From Candidatus Limivivens intestinipullorum (GTDB lineage Bacteria > Bacillota > Clostridia > Lachnospirales > Lachnospiraceae), in contig DVIQ01000014.1 in the NCBI GenBank assembly GCA_018711185.1, positions 1-60,673 of the forward strand: a DNA stretch of 60,673 nt. Direction: 5' to 3'. The first letter of the stretch is position 1; every line of letters starts with the position of its first letter. The notes below the pieces were generated by a model that searched no databases, was not told where the DNA came from, and worked only from the letters and a program-made list of their open reading frames with translations. A program made the translations under genes and the position numbers. This document shows positions 7,658 through 16,984 of the stretch, one piece after another.

Positions 7658-8056
7658 TTGCCTTCGATTTATGGTTTAACGGAAATTGAAACGGAGTTGA
7701 TGGAGTTGTTCTGGAGCCGGGATACTTCCTTTACTTTTTCCGAGATTCTTCATTACTGCAATGAGGTCAAAGGCCATGGCTGGGCCCAGACCACCGTTCA
7801 TACATTTTTGACCCGCCTGATTCAAAAGGGTGTGCTGGAGTCCGGGCGCAAAGGCTATAAACGCTTCTATTACGCCGCCGTTTCCAGGGAAGAGCTAGCT
7901 CACCAGTACGCCAGCCGCTTCGTGGAAGAATCCTACGGCGGATCCGTCAAAAATCTGCTGGTTTCCCTGAATTACCACTCCGGCCTGTCAAAGGACGAGC
8001 TTTTGGAACTGCGTCGGCTTCTGGACCAGGAGCTGGACAAACCGGAGTCCCGGTAA
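7658..8056 (+). CDS. BlaI/MecI/CopY-family repressor
   Basis: This 132-residue winged-helix repressor starts at a TTG (7658-7660) after GAGAGGAG; the first residues PSIYGLTEIETELMELFW are the usual start of the family. GWAQTTVHTFLTRLIQKGVL is the recognition helix region, and the C-terminal third (YASRFVEESYGG, DELLELRRLLDQE) is the dimerisation part cleaved or released upon signalling. It is followed 27 bases later by a BlaR1-type sensor protease. No beta-lactamase or penicillin-binding protein lies nearby, so a beta-lactam role is not implied; this class also responds to other envelope or metal signals. Regulation is probably through the palindrome at 7538-7575. Confidence 0.93.
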   Translation: MPSIYGLTEIETELMELFWSRDTSFTFSEILHYCNEVKGHGWAQTTVHTFLTRLIQKGVLESGRKGYKRFYYAAVSREELAHQYASRFVEESYGGSVKNLLVSLNYHSGLSKDELLELRRLLDQELDKPESR

Positions 8057-8083
8057 AATAAGCACCGGAAGGGAGGAACGATC

Positions 8084-9733
8084 TTGCGCCTGTTTATCAC
8101 CCTGCTTGCCGCCATGTCCCTGGCCGGCACGCTGCCATTTCTGCTCTGCGAGTTCATCTTTCATACTATGAAAAAAAGGCGCTTTCCCGCGTCTTTTCAA
8201 TATGCGTGGCAAAAGGGCTGCATCGCCCTTTATCTTCTTCCGCTTCCGCTCCTGAAGCACCTTCTTTTCCCTGCGGCAGCGGAGCCGGCTTCCTTTCTCT
8301 CGGAAAGCGGCGGTTCTCCCGCGCTCTATATTCCTCTGGACAATGCCATTCATTTGACGGCGAAGGGGTTTGCCCTCTCTCTGCCGGAGCAAAGCCAGCT
8401 TTTTCTCATTGCCGTCTGGTGCGCCGGCGTTTTTCTGGCTGTTTTATTCACCTGTCTGCGTCTGCGTCGGTTTCGGAAGCGCCTTGGTATCCTCTGCCCC
8501 GTTTCCGCGGATCAGGAAACGCTTCAGCGCCAGAAAGAATCGCTGGGAATCCGGCGCCGGGTTGCCCTCTATGAATGCCCGGCTTTCGTCTCTCCCTTTA
8601 CCTGCGGCGTATTCCGGCCGGCGATCCTGCTCACCTTTTCCAAGCCGGAAAGGGCCCGGAACCTCGTTTTGCGTCACGAGCTGACCCACATCAAATCCAA
8701 AGACGCCCTTGTTCGGCTTCTGGCTCTTTTCGCTGTGTTTCTTCACTGGTATAACCCCGCGGTGTATGTTTTCTTCCGAGAGCTGAAAAAGACCCAGGAG
8801 CTTGCCTGCGATGAACGGCTTTCAAAAACTTTATCCAAAGAAGAAAAGCGGGAATACGGAGCGCTCCTTTTGGATACCGCGGCGGCAAAAACCAAAACCC
8901 GGACGCGTTTCCTGCCTTTTTCCGGGAGCGGATACGCGTTTCTCCAAAAACGCATCCGCTGTCTCTGCCATCCGGCCAAAGCAGGGCTACTCCCCTCCGC
9001 CCTCCTTTCCCTGGCGCTGGCGGGGGCTGCCTGCGTTCCCATTCTCTGTTTCGCGCCAAAGACTCTGAACTGGACAAACGCCTCCGGACTGTCCGGCCAG
9101 GAGCTCGCCCATGCGGACGGCGTCTCCTATGCCGCGGATCTGGCCGATGTGCCGGCCGACGAGCGCACCTTCCTGTATCAGGCAGAATATCTGACCGATG
9201 CCGACGGCGCGGTGATTCACCCCTTCGCAGGAGGCCCTCCTGCCGCGTGCAGCGAACATACCTTCTATCCCGTATGGAAAAAGCAGCACGCCAAAAAATC
9301 CGCCGGCTGTCTTGTCACAACCCGGCAGATTTCCTTCTGTCTGACCTGCGGATATGAAAAACCCGTTTCCGCCCCGCAGCAAATTTTTTACCTGACCTGT
9401 CCCCATAAGCAGGAGGACGCCCCGGCCCTTTCCTTTGTGGGGGCCGGCGGGGCCGCTGTCACTGTGGAAACCCAAAGCGGACGCGAAACTTTGCCGGACG
9501 ATCCCGGCAATTTTACCCGATCTGATTTCTCGGACACGCCCGGGCAAACCGAGTCCACGGACTATCCGGATGCCGGCGGCATTCCGAAAAACCAGTCGCC
9601 CGACTATCCGGATGCCGGCGATGTCCTGGGAAATCACCCCCGCATCGGAGAGACCTTTCTGGATGGCGGCGTCCTTATGCGGATCACTGCCGTGGAAAAA
9701 AAAGGGGAATTTATAGCGGAACCGGCCGGATAG
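8084..9733 (+). CDS. BlaR1-type M56 zinc metallopeptidase sensor
   Basis: This 549-residue membrane protease starts at TTG 8084 after GGGAGG. The N-terminal half has several membrane segments; the zinc motif HELTH is at about residues 198-202 within RHELTHIKSKDA, and the third ligand region ELACDERLSK is near residue 240, as in BlaR1/MecR1. The extracytoplasmic C-terminus is not a penicillin-binding domain: it contains a cysteine-containing stretch (TRQISFCLTCGYEKP), a 14-residue tandem repeat (DYPDAG occurs twice, DNA 9560-9578 and 9602-9620) and an end module RIGETFLDGGV...GEFIAE also present in the divergent small protein. Sensing by this unusual ectodomain would activate the protease and inactivate the BlaI repressor. 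Confidence 0.92.
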   Translation: MRLFITLLAAMSLAGTLPFLLCEFIFHTMKKRRFPASFQYAWQKGCIALYLLPLPLLKHLLFPAAAEPASFLSESGGSPALYIPLDNAIHLTAKGFALSLPEQSQLFLIAVWCAGVFLAVLFTCLRLRRFRKRLGILCPVSADQETLQRQKESLGIRRRVALYECPAFVSPFTCGVFRPAILLTFSKPERARNLVLRHELTHIKSKDALVRLLALFAVFLHWYNPAVYVFFRELKKTQELACDERLSKTLSKEEKREYGALLLDTAAAKTKTRTRFLPFSGSGYAFLQKRIRCLCHPAKAGLLPSALLSLALAGAACVPILCFAPKTLNWTNASGLSGQELAHADGVSYAADLADVPADERTFLYQAEYLTDADGAVIHPFAGGPPAACSEHTFYPVWKKQHAKKSAGCLVTTRQISFCLTCGYEKPVSAPQQIFYLTCPHKQEDAPALSFVGAGGAAVTVETQSGRETLPDDPGNFTRSDFSDTPGQTESTDYPDAGGIPKNQSPDYPDAGDVLGNHPRIGETFLDGGVLMRITAVEKKGEFIAEPAG

Positions 9734-9756
9734 GGCGTCTGCCCCTCCGGCCGGTT
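9720..9756 (+). terminator. Stem-loop overlapping the blaR1 stop
   Basis: AACCGGCCGGA (9720-9730) pairs with TCCGGCCGGTT (9746-9756), an 11-bp GC-rich stem that encloses the TAG stop codon. A short T-run follows. Confidence 0.7.
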
Positions 9757-9765
9757 TATCGGGTC

Positions 9766-9800
9766 TGCGGTTCAGCAATACTGAACTGCAGCATTTTTTT
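9766..9800 (+). terminator. Intrinsic terminator between blaR1 and lepA
   Basis: TGCGGTTCAG pairs with CTGAACTGCA, followed by GCA and seven Ts. The stem sequence GGTTCAG/CTGAAC resembles the terminal hairpin of the dispersed element, so it may be derived from one. Confidence 0.72.
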
Positions 9801-11610
9801 ATTTATCGTCCAGTTTCAAAACGCTCATAAACGCCTTCTGCGGAATCTCCACATTTCCCACCTGGCGCATGCGCTTCTTTCCTTCCTTCTGCTTTTCCAG
9901 AAGCTTTTTCTTACGGGTTATATCGCCGCCGTAGCACTTTGCGAGCACATCCTTGCGCAGGGCGCGCACCGTCTCTCTTGCGATAATCTTGCTTCCCACG
10001 GCCGCCTGGATCGGGATTTCAAAAAGCTGCCTGGGGATCTCCTCCTTCAGCTTCTCACACATCTTTCTTCCCCGCTCGTAGGCTGTGGCCGCCGGAACAA
10101 TAAAGGAAAGGGCGTCTACCTCTTCTTTATTCACCAGAATATCCAGCTTCACAAGCTCAGACCTCTGGTATCCCTTCAGCTCATAGTCAAAGGAAGCATA
10201 CCCCCTGGACCGGGATTTCAGAGCGTCAAAGAAGTCATAAATGATCTCGTTCAGCGGCAGGTTGTATTTCAGAAGCGCCCTGGACGCCTCCATATATTCC
10301 ATTCCAAGGTATTCGCCTCTGCGCTCCTCGCAGAGCTGCATAATCGAGCCGATATACTCCGTGGTCACCATGATTTCCGCGGAAACCACCGGCTCCTCCA
10401 TGTAGTCGATTTCCGTGGGGTCCGGCAGGTTGGACGGGTTCGTCAGCTCGATCATCTCGCCATTGGTCTTATAAATCCGGTAGACAACGCCGGGAGCCGT
10501 GGTGACCAGATCCAGGTTGTACTCTCTTTCCAGACGCTCCTGAACCACCTCCAGATGAAGCAGTCCCAGGAAACCGCAGCGGAAGCCAAATCCCAAAGCC
10601 ACAGAGGTTTCCGGCTCAAACTGCAGGGAAGCGTCGTTCAGCTGCAGCTTTTCCAGGGCATCCCGCAGATCCGGGTACTTTGCCCCATCGGCAGGGTACA
10701 TACCGCAGTATACCATGGGGTTTACCTTTTTGTAGCCCGGAAGCGGTTCCGCGCAGGGCCTGTCCGCGTCCGTCACAGTATCGCCCACTCTGGTCTCTTT
10801 CACGTTTTTCAGGCTGGCGGTAATATAGCCTACCATACCCGCGGCAAGCTCGTCGCAGGGAATAAACTGCCCCGCGCCGAAATATCCCACTTCTACCACC
10901 TCTTCCTGGGCTTTGGTGGCCATCATTCGTATTTTCGTGCCCTTCTTTACGGTTCCTTCCATCATACGGACGAAGATAATCACGCCCTTGTAGGAATCGT
11001 ACACGGAATCAAAAATCAGGGCCTTAAGCGGCGCTTTCGGATCTCCGCCAGGGGCCGGAATCTTTGTAATAATCTGCTCTAAGACCTCGTCTACGTTCTG
11101 TCCCGTCTTGGCGGAAATCAGCGGGGCATCATGGGCTTCCAGGCCGATGACATCCTCGATTTCATTGATTACCCGCTCTGGGTCGGCGCTGGGAAGGTCA
11201 ATTTTGTTGATCACCGGAATCACATCCAGGTCGTGATCCAGTGCCAGATAGACGTTCGCCAAGGTCTGGGCTTCGATTCCCTGGGCAGCATCCACCACCA
11301 GAATCGCTCCATCGCAGGCCGCCAGGCTTCTGGAAACCTCGTAATTAAAATCTACATGCCCCGGCGTGTCGATGAGGTTGAAAATATATTCCTCCCCATC
11401 TTTCGCCTTATACACCGTGCGCACCGCCTGGGATTTGATGGTAATTCCCCGTTCCCTCTCCAAATCCATATTGTCGAGCACCTGGGCCTGCATTTCACGG
11501 CTGGTGAGAAGCCCTGTCATCTCGATAATGCGGTCGGCCAGGGTGGATTTTCCATGATCAATGTGCGCAATAATGCAGAAATTCCGAATTTTTGTTTGAT
11601 CGACTGCCAC
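9799..11610 (-). CDS. lepA: Elongation factor 4 (LepA), ribosome-associated GTPase
   Basis: LepA is a translational GTPase that acts on stalled or immature ribosomes. The start is the GTG at 11608-11610, eight bases after AGGAGG, giving 603 residues, the normal family length; the longer reading to 11715 lacks a ribosome site. Motifs in order: AHIDHGKST (G1), RERGIT (switch region), DTPGHVDF (G3), NKIDLP (G4), SAKTG (G5), then domains II and III and the LepA-specific C-terminal domain ending [17 protein letters not shown]. It lies between spoIIP and the accessory block, converging with blaR1. In related genomes it is next to hemW. Confidence 0.97.
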   Translation of the reverse strand: MAVDQTKIRNFCIIAHIDHGKSTLADRIIEMTGLLTSREMQAQVLDNMDLERERGITIKSQAVRTVYKAKDGEEYIFNLIDTPGHVDFNYEVSRSLAACDGAILVVDAAQGIEAQTLANVYLALDHDLDVIPVINKIDLPSADPERVINEIEDVIGLEAHDAPLISAKTGQNVDEVLEQIITKIPAPGGDPKAPLKALIFDSVYDSYKGVIIFVRMMEGTVKKGTKIRMMATKAQEEVVEVGYFGAGQFIPCDELAAGMVGYITASLKNVKETRVGDTVTDADRPCAEPLPGYKKVNPMVYCGMYPADGAKYPDLRDALEKLQLNDASLQFEPETSVALGFGFRCGFLGLLHLEVVQERLEREYNLDLVTTAPGVVYRIYKTNGEMIELTNPSNLPDPTEIDYMEEPVVSAEIMVTTEYIGSIMQLCEERRGEYLGMEYMEASRALLKYNLPLNEIIYDFFDALKSRSRGYASFDYELKGYQRSELVKLDILVNKEEVDALSFIVPAATAYERGRKMCEKLKEEIPRQLFEIPIQAAVGSKIIARETVRALRKDVLAKCYGGDITRKKKLLEKQKEGKKRMRQVGNVEIPQKAFMSVLKLDDK

Positions 11611-11743
11611 GTTTTTTCCTCCTGTATCGTCTGGGCCCGGACCGTTTCTATGGCGGGCCTGCCTCTGACTTATCCTGATTCGCGGCAGATTGGCTCTGCC
11701 AAACTGTCGCGTCAATTTTCTGACACACAGTGTATCACACTTT

Positions 11744-13210
11744 TTATTCCGGTTGCAAGACCTGATTCAGAATATCTGCCAGGGGTTCCATGGCATTGTA
11801 CTCCTCCGCCACGGTATTTAACTGAGTTCCGGCCTCAATCAGAAGGGATCTGGGACGGAAATGAAGGTTATATCGAAGGCTCTGGAGATAAATGGGCCTG
11901 GTAAAATCCGGGTACTGCTGATCCGCCAGAAGCTGGAGCTGAAAAGAAAAGGCCAGATTATCCGCTATGTAAGGGTTCGGCAGATAATCCACCGGGCCGT
12001 TTCTGGCCGTTCTGCTCAGTCCGTTGAAAAACATGATCTGGGCCGTAGGCTTTCCGTTGATTTCTGTCACAAATTTGTGCTCCGGGACACCGTCTCTATG
12101 CAGGTCGATGACCACTTCTATGGAAGGATTCTCCTCCAGAATCCGGCTGACCGCCTCTCCTGCCAGGTCATAAGCCGCGCTCCGGTCCAGCACGCCGTCC
12201 ACCATATCATAGACTCCGGTGTCATGGATCACATTGTAGCCGTACCGGTTCCGCAGAAGCTCCGCAAGATATTCGCCGGCCCCCACAATGGTGGTGCTGA
12301 CATCCCCCTCCACCGAGTCCGCGAATTCCTCCTGGGAATGGGTATGATAAATCAAAATCTGCGGTTTTGACGCATCCTTTTCAATGGCCAGATTCGTGCC
12401 CATAAGCTGGTCGTAGTTAATCAGCGTTTCATCTACGCCTGCGCTGGGATCCAGGCTGAAAAAATTATTCAGAAGATAGTTGTAATCCTGCATCAGCGCC
12501 ACTTCCCGGGCCGGTTCCGTCTCCTCCTCCACCCCCTCGTCTTCTTCTGAAGCGCTGCCTGCTTCCGCTGCCGCGTTCTTATCCCCCGCAGCGTTTTCCT
12601 CATCCGTGTTCTCATTTTCCTCTTTTCCCGAAGAAGTTTCCCCCTGAGACTGTATGGCTGCATTTTCTGTCTCCGGGCTTTTTTCTACATCCGGCTCGTT
12701 TTCTCCTTCGGATGACGCACCCTCCCCTCCGTCTGCCGTATTTTCTCCTCCGCCTGCCCCATTGTCTTCTCCGCTTGACGCATCGTTTTCTCCACCTGAC
12801 GCATTTTCTCCTCCGCCTGACGCATCGTTTTCTCCGCCTGACGCATTTTCTCCTCCGCCTGATACATCGTCTCCTCCGCCTGTCTCATTGTTCGCTCCAT
12901 CTTCCGTCTTTTCACTTTCTATCTGGCTCTCACTGTTTTCCGTACCAGTTTTATTTTCAGGCGCGCCATTGCCGCCCTTTTCTGTACTGCCTGCCTCCCC
13001 CGGTGTCGCATCCGATACCGCGTATGGAAGCTGCGGGCTGTAAACCTCCACCGCCATGTCCCGCAGTCCTCCCGCAAGCAGCGGCAGCATCTTCTCCCTG
13101 AAAAAACCCGTTTCCTCGCCAATCAGAAAGCCCCTATACACGATATAGAGGCCCATTGCAAATATCAAACACCACAGAACGATCTGAAACAGTTTTTCCA
13201 GCCAGCGCAT
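11744..13210 (-). CDS. spoIIP: Stage II sporulation protein P with a long acidic insert
   Basis: SpoIIP is the amidase/endopeptidase of the SpoIID-SpoIIP-SpoIIM engulfment machine, acting outside the mother-cell membrane on septal peptidoglycan. This 488-residue copy has an N-terminal membrane segment (about residues 8-30), a low-complexity region rich in E, G, N and S (about residues 70-235), and the SpoIIP domain: [12 protein letters not shown] near residue 288, [15 protein letters not shown], and [12 protein letters not shown] near the end, which hold the zinc-binding His and Glu residues. The insert contains near-perfect tandem repeats in DNA at 12745-12895 and makes the protein longer than most. 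Its start ATG is at 13208-13210, following gpr by 78 bases on the same strand, the usual gpr-spoIIP pair. Confidence 0.95.
   Translation of the reverse strand: MRWLEKLFQIVLWCLIFAMGLYIVYRGFLIGEETGFFREKMLPLLAGGLRDMAVEVYSPQLPYAVSDATPGEAGSTEKGGNGAPENKTGTENSESQIESEKTEDGANNETGGGDDVSGGGENASGGENDASGGGENASGGENDASSGEDNGAGGGENTADGGEGASSEGENEPDVEKSPETENAAIQSQGETSSGKEENENTDEENAAGDKNAAAEAGSASEEDEGVEEETEPAREVALMQDYNYLLNNFFSLDPSAGVDETLINYDQLMGTNLAIEKDASKPQILIYHTHSQEEFADSVEGDVSTTIVGAGEYLAELLRNRYGYNVIHDTGVYDMVDGVLDRSAAYDLAGEAVSRILEENPSIEVVIDLHRDGVPEHKFVTEINGKPTAQIMFFNGLSRTARNGPVDYLPNPYIADNLAFSFQLQLLADQQYPDFTRPIYLQSLRYNLHFRPRSLLIEAGTQLNTVAEEYNAMEPLADILNQVLQPE
12745..12895 (-). repeat. In-frame tandem repeats inside spoIIP
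   Basis: Units of CTCCGCCTGACGCAT-type sequence alternate in 18-base and 21- to 24-base steps and encode [19 protein letters not shown] on the minus strand. Copy number is open to slippage but always in multiples of three in the visible copies, so the reading frame is kept. Confidence 0.85.
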
Positions 13211-13288
13211 GCCATCACCTCATACCCGAAATCCTCTTCTTCCAAACCCCCGGATTCATTTCCACATTATATGAAAGAAATCCGCGGT

Positions 13289-14251
13289 TTATGCCTGGGC
13301 GTCTCCGTGAAGGGCAATATTGATTCCTTCCGAAATCGTAAAGCTGATCCGCTTTACCGTCTCGTCAATATCCTTGGGCGCTACGTACATGGTATTCAGA
13401 TGCGGCGAGATCAGTTCCTTAATCATCTGATGTTTTTCTACTTTATTCAGCGTTCCAAGGGCTCCGCCGAAATTGCGCATCTGCTCCGATGCATCCATAG
13501 TCTCCACCAGGTTCTCCATGGCATCGTTTACAATGGTCGCCGCGTCCACTACCGTGGGCACGCCAATGGCGATCACCGGTACGCCAAGGGTCTGGCGGGT
13601 GATGGCGTTTCGATGGTTTCCAACGCCGGAGCCGGGATTAATCCCCGTATCGGTGATCTGAATGGTCCGGCTGAGTCTCCGGGTACTCCTGGCCGCCAGG
13701 GCGTCCACGGCAATCACAACATCCGGCTTCGTCTGCTCCACCACGCCCTTTATGATTTCTAATGTCTCCATTCCCGTCTGCGCCATGACGCCTGGAACAA
13801 TTCCGCTCACCTCCCCTGTCTCCTCTCCGGCAAAGGAGGAACGGCCAAATTCCCGGAGCATATGCCGGGTAATCTGCACGTTTCCCACCACATAGGGTCC
13901 CAGGGCGTCCGGCGTCACATCCCGGTTTCCAAGACCCACAATCAATACAGAGCAGGCGTTCTCCCCCATCAGCGAACGCAGATGTACGGCCAGCTCCCTT
14001 GAGATTTCTCTGTGATAATCCTCATCCGGCACCGACATATTCGGCGCTTCCATGGTGATATAGGTGCCCACCGGCTTTCCCATGGTTTTGGCTCCGTTTT
14101 CCGTCTCGATGATCACCGTCGTGGTTCGGATCTCCGTCTTTTCATCCTCCGTCTCATCGATACGGACTCCTCGGATTTTCACATCCGCCTCTTCAAAGCT
14201 CTCCCTGGCTTCCAGGGCAAGATCCGTCCTGATTTTAAATTGTCCCAGCAT
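13289..14251 (-). CDS. gpr: GPR germination protease
   Basis: GPR is the aspartic-like endopeptidase made in the forespore as a zymogen; during germination it cleaves alpha/beta-type small acid-soluble spore proteins. The 320-residue sequence begins MLGQFKIRTDLALEARE, including the propeptide removed on maturation, and includes VLIVGLGNRDVTPDALGP, GIVPGVMAQTGMET, VVIAVDALAARSTRRLS and NPGSGVGNHR, all hallmarks of the family. A probable substrate, the SASP at 23551, is in the same window. It is followed by spoIIP and diverges from rpsT across a 320-base gap, the ancestral arrangement. Confidence 0.97.
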   Translation of the reverse strand: MLGQFKIRTDLALEARESFEEADVKIRGVRIDETEDEKTEIRTTTVIIETENGAKTMGKPVGTYITMEAPNMSVPDEDYHREISRELAVHLRSLMGENACSVLIVGLGNRDVTPDALGPYVVGNVQITRHMLREFGRSSFAGEETGEVSGIVPGVMAQTGMETLEIIKGVVEQTKPDVVIAVDALAARSTRRLSRTIQITDTGINPGSGVGNHRNAITRQTLGVPVIAIGVPTVVDAATIVNDAMENLVETMDASEQMRNFGGALGTLNKVEKHQMIKELISPHLNTMYVAPKDIDETVKRISFTISEGINIALHGDAQA

Positions 14252-14390
14252 AACTTCCTCCTTGTTTTTCTCATCGCTGCCCGCAAGTTTCTGCGGCGGT
14301 TCAGCCCTGCCAAACCGCGCGAACCAGAGCTGAACTCACACCCGAATCATCTTCTTACGCCGAAAACAGCAGGTGTTTGCGGCTGCTGTG

Positions 14391-14412
14391 AATAGTAACA
14401 ACTGTTACTATT
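14391..14412 (+). terminator. Orphan stem-loop upstream of rpsT
   Basis: AATAGTAAC, AACT, GTTACTATT is a perfect 9-bp stem followed by TTTTCTGC and eight Ts. No gene on the plus strand runs into it, so it is either a relic or insulates the rpsT promoter just downstream. The 14276-14390 part of this gap holds a decayed GGTTCAGCCCTG fragment of the dispersed element and the motif GGCTGCTGTGAATAGTAAC, which recurs at 53281. Confidence 0.6.
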
Positions 14413-14438
14413 TTCTGCTTTTTTTTAAGAAATATGTA

Positions 14439-14467
14439 TTGACAAGGGGACGCAAATGGACTAGAAT
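14439..14467 (+). promoter_or_regulatory. Sigma-A promoter of rpsT
   Basis: A consensus TTGACA (14439-14444) and TAGAAT (14462-14467) are spaced by 17 bases, about 105 bases above the rpsT start codon, leaving a leader in which S20 could regulate its own translation. Confidence 0.88.
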
Positions 14468-14571
14468 ATATAAGCATGTGTTCATTAGACCGTCCGTGTC
14501 CGGTGTTTAATGAAACCTAGAAAACAGGAAAATATTATAGAAAAAGAATTGTTATTTTGGAGGTGTACGGA

Positions 14572-14835
14572 TTGGCTAACATCAAATCTGCAAAGAAAAG
14601 AATCCTTGTAAACAGAACGAAAATGGAGCGCAACAAATCCATCCGCTCCGGCGTTAAGACCGCTATCAAGAAGGTAGAAGCTGCTGTTGCGGCAAACGAT
14701 GCCGCTGCCGCAAAGGCTGAGCTGCTGAACGCTACCTCTGTGATCGACAAGGCCGCTACCAAGGGCGTTTACCACAAGAACAACGCTTCCCGCAAAGTGG
14801 CTCGTCTGGCAAAGGCTGTAAACAGCATTTCCTAA
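14572..14835 (+). CDS. rpsT: 30S ribosomal protein S20
   Basis: S20 is a primary 16S rRNA-binding protein of the small subunit. The TTG at 14572-14574 follows GGAGGTGTACGG and gives MANIKSAKKRILVNRTKMER, the exact family start, with an 87-residue product ending VARLAKAVNSIS. The Lys/Arg/Ala-rich helical composition is typical. It is monocistronic, with a consensus promoter and terminator. In most Clostridia rpsT sits between holA and gpr; here about 7.6 kb of foreign genes separate it from holA. Confidence 0.98.
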   Translation: MANIKSAKKRILVNRTKMERNKSIRSGVKTAIKKVEAAVAANDAAAAKAELLNATSVIDKAATKGVYHKNNASRKVARLAKAVNSIS

Positions 14836-14871
14836 TAGGTTCTGTAAAACAAATTATATAAATAGAAAAAG

Positions 14872-14905
14872 AAAGCGTCTGGTCCCGTCATTCCAGACGC
14901 TTTTT
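14872..14905 (+). terminator. rpsT terminator
   Basis: AAAGCGTCTGG pairs with CCAGACGCTTT and runs into TTTTT, a strong intrinsic terminator 37 bases after the rpsT stop. Confidence 0.92.
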
Positions 14906-14945
14906 CCATACAAGCCCGGAAAATTCTCCGTGCAGGCCTCTCCAT

Positions 14946-16376
14946 TCATTGCCAGACTGCGATTTCCCGCCGCGGCAAAGCGAAGCTCTGCCGAAACTCC
15001 AGTATCTCTTCAAGAAACTCCGGAGAACGCAGCATATCTTCCAGATACGCCTCATATTCCGGAAGAATCCGTTGGTTGATCTCATCGTAAAGGGAAAGAG
15101 GACCCAGATAATACTGCACTTCTTCCGTCAAATTCTCTGCGTCGCTTACTGCCGCCAGCGTATACCCCTTTTGATTCGGATACAGCGTGATGGTGATCTC
15201 CCCGGTATCCAGCTTAATCAGCCCGGCCGCCAGGTCATACCCGGCATTTTCAACCGGTTCCAGCTCTCCGTCCAAAATCTCCAAAAGACTCTTCGAAAGG
15301 GACTCATCCGGCGTAAATTCCAGAACCGGCACGAAGGGATAACGCTTTTCCGAAAGATCCGGACAGATCGTTTCAAAAACCGTATCCTCCGGCAGAATTC
15401 CCAAGGCCAGTCCATCCTCGGAAAAAATGGTGAGAAACAGGCCCAGGGCGGTTCCCGCCAGCAAAAGAGGCCTGCTCTTTCCCGCCTTTTTACGCAAAAC
15501 AGCGGCAATTCTTGTTTTCAGCATCTTCGCTTCACCTCCTATGGCATGGAACGGCACGTTTCCAGACTGTGCCGCTCCGGAAAACTGTAAAATCAGGCGG
15601 ACATACTCTCCGGCCCGGCCTGCTCCCGTTGTTTCCAGCACTTCTTCGTCACAGGCCAGCTCCATCTCCTTATACAAGTTTCTCCTGAGAACATAAAACA
15701 GCGGATGAAACCAGTACAATACCCCTGCCAGGCTCACAAGCAGCTTCACGAAGGAATCCCTGTGGCGAAGGTGGAAAAGCTCATGGGAAAAGATCAGCTC
15801 CTGCCAGACCTCCGGCAGCGCCTCCTGAGGCAGAATCAGATATTTGCGCCATAATCCAAGAAGTCCCGGACTCTTGATCCCGGGATTTACACACAGGATA
15901 CAGTCCTCCCCGACTCCAAGCCTCGCACGCATGCGGTCAAAATTTTTGCGAAGCGCTTCCTCCTGGGGAAGCGTACACCAGCGCAGAATCCGTCTGCGGC
16001 AGCAGGCCTGCCCGAAAAGAAGCGCCAAGGCCTTTGCCGCCGCCCCCACTGCCCACAGAAGAAACAGCAGCCCGGTCCATTTTTCTCCCGGTCCTGTCTC
16101 TGCGGGCGTCACGGATTTTTCCGCGTCTGCTGCCGGAAAGCGCTCTACAGAAACGGATTCCATCGAAGAGTGTCTTTGGGGAAGAATCCCGCTCCAGGGC
16201 AACTCCGTCAGGGCAATCGGGAAAAGAAACAGCAGCCGGATGGTAAGGAAAACCCCCAGCAGCCGCAGCGTTCTGTGGGAAATGCGTTTTCCTGCAGCTC
16301 TGCAGAGAAGCCACCAGCCTGAAATCAGCAGCCCTCCCGGAAGGGACAGCTCACAGATTGCCGTAAAAAACTTCAT
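14946..16376 (-). CDS. Second BlaR1-type M56 metallopeptidase
   Basis: This 476-residue membrane protease starts at the ATG 16374-16376 (MKFFTAICELSLPGG) after AGGTGAGG. Several membrane segments precede the zinc motif HELFHLRH near residue 198; LYKEMELACDEEVLE carries the third ligand region. The C-terminal ectodomain (about 150 residues, with NAGYDLAAGLIKLDTGEITI) has no penicillin-binding motif, and it differs from the ectodomain of the BlaR1 at 8084, so the two sensors probably detect different signals. It lies 80 bases downstream of a BlaI-type gene on the same strand and belongs to the second accessory block, immediately right of rpsT. Confidence 0.9.
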   Translation of the reverse strand: MKFFTAICELSLPGGLLISGWWLLCRAAGKRISHRTLRLLGVFLTIRLLFLFPIALTELPWSGILPQRHSSMESVSVERFPAADAEKSVTPAETGPGEKWTGLLFLLWAVGAAAKALALLFGQACCRRRILRWCTLPQEEALRKNFDRMRARLGVGEDCILCVNPGIKSPGLLGLWRKYLILPQEALPEVWQELIFSHELFHLRHRDSFVKLLVSLAGVLYWFHPLFYVLRRNLYKEMELACDEEVLETTGAGRAGEYVRLILQFSGAAQSGNVPFHAIGGEAKMLKTRIAAVLRKKAGKSRPLLLAGTALGLFLTIFSEDGLALGILPEDTVFETICPDLSEKRYPFVPVLEFTPDESLSKSLLEILDGELEPVENAGYDLAAGLIKLDTGEITITLYPNQKGYTLAAVSDAENLTEEVQYYLGPLSLYDEINQRILPEYEAYLEDMLRSPEFLEEILEFRQSFALPRREIAVWQ

Positions 16377-16456
16377 AACACACCTCACCTGAAACTGTTC
16401 CGGTCTGAGCATGTACTGCGCGGACCAGAAGGAAGGGATTTCGGATTGCCCGGCAA

Positions 16457-16822
16457 TTACAGCTCCTTTTTCAGCATATCAAGAATTTCCTGCAGTTCCT
16501 CTTTCTTCGGTTTTTTCACATGAACCAGCGAAGAGACCAGATCCTCAAAGGAGCCCTCGTATACATTTTCCAGAAGGCTTTTGGATACCTCTTCCTTATA
16601 GTCCTTTTCCGATATAACCGCCTGATACCGATTCGCGGTGCCTTCTTTCTCCATACTGAGGTATCCCTTTTTTACCAGCCGGTTCAGAGAGGTCATCAGC
16701 GTGGAAAGCTTCCATTTCCGGTGTACCCCAAGCTTTGAAAGAATGTAAGTGGATGCCACCGGTTCCCGGGCCTTCCAGATAATCTGCATAATTTCCAGTT
16801 CTGCCGCGCCTAAATTTTTCAT
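16457..16822 (-). CDS. Second BlaI/MecI/CopY-family repressor
   Basis: This 121-residue repressor begins MKNLGAAELEIMQIIWKARE, the first helix of the MecI/BlaI winged helix; KWKLSTLMTSLNRLVKKGYL is the recognition region and KEEVSKSLLENVYEGSFEDLV the dimerisation segment. It pairs with the M56 protein that follows. Regulation is visible: a consensus minus-strand promoter at 16926-16954 overlaps a perfect dyad that fits an operator. Start is the ATG at 16820-16822 with GGAGCGG-type site in front. Confidence 0.92.
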   Translation of the reverse strand: MKNLGAAELEIMQIIWKAREPVASTYILSKLGVHRKWKLSTLMTSLNRLVKKGYLSMEKEGTANRYQAVISEKDYKEEVSKSLLENVYEGSFEDLVSSLVHVKKPKKEELQEILDMLKKEL

Positions 16823-16925
16823 CTTCCGCTCCTGTCAAATAGCCGTCAGACCGCTTATCACTCTGTGCTGCAGAGGTTTTCCCTGATTCGAGACAAATCG
16901 TCTGCGGTTATTGAATCTTTTCTTT

Positions 16926-16954
16926 ATTATACTATTGTATAACAAAGCAGTCAA
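16926..16954 (-). promoter_or_regulatory. Promoter with embedded operator for the second blaI gene
   Basis: On the minus strand TTGACT (16949-16954) and TATAAT (16926-16931) are 17 bases apart. The dyad TTATAC, TATT, GTATAA (16927-16942) overlaps the -10 box, a typical place for self-repression. Confidence 0.85.
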
Positions 16955-16984
16955 GAAAATCTGACAAAGAAGCCCGCAGCTCTG

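Noticed and set aside
7658-9733. Beta-lactam resistance locus (blaI-blaR1)
   Set aside because: No penicillin-binding domain in BlaR1 and no beta-lactamase or PBP2a gene nearby; family similarity only.
12745-12895. Regular short repeats suggesting a CRISPR array
   Set aside because: The repeats have no unique spacers, are in frame with spoIIP and encode a low-complexity linker.
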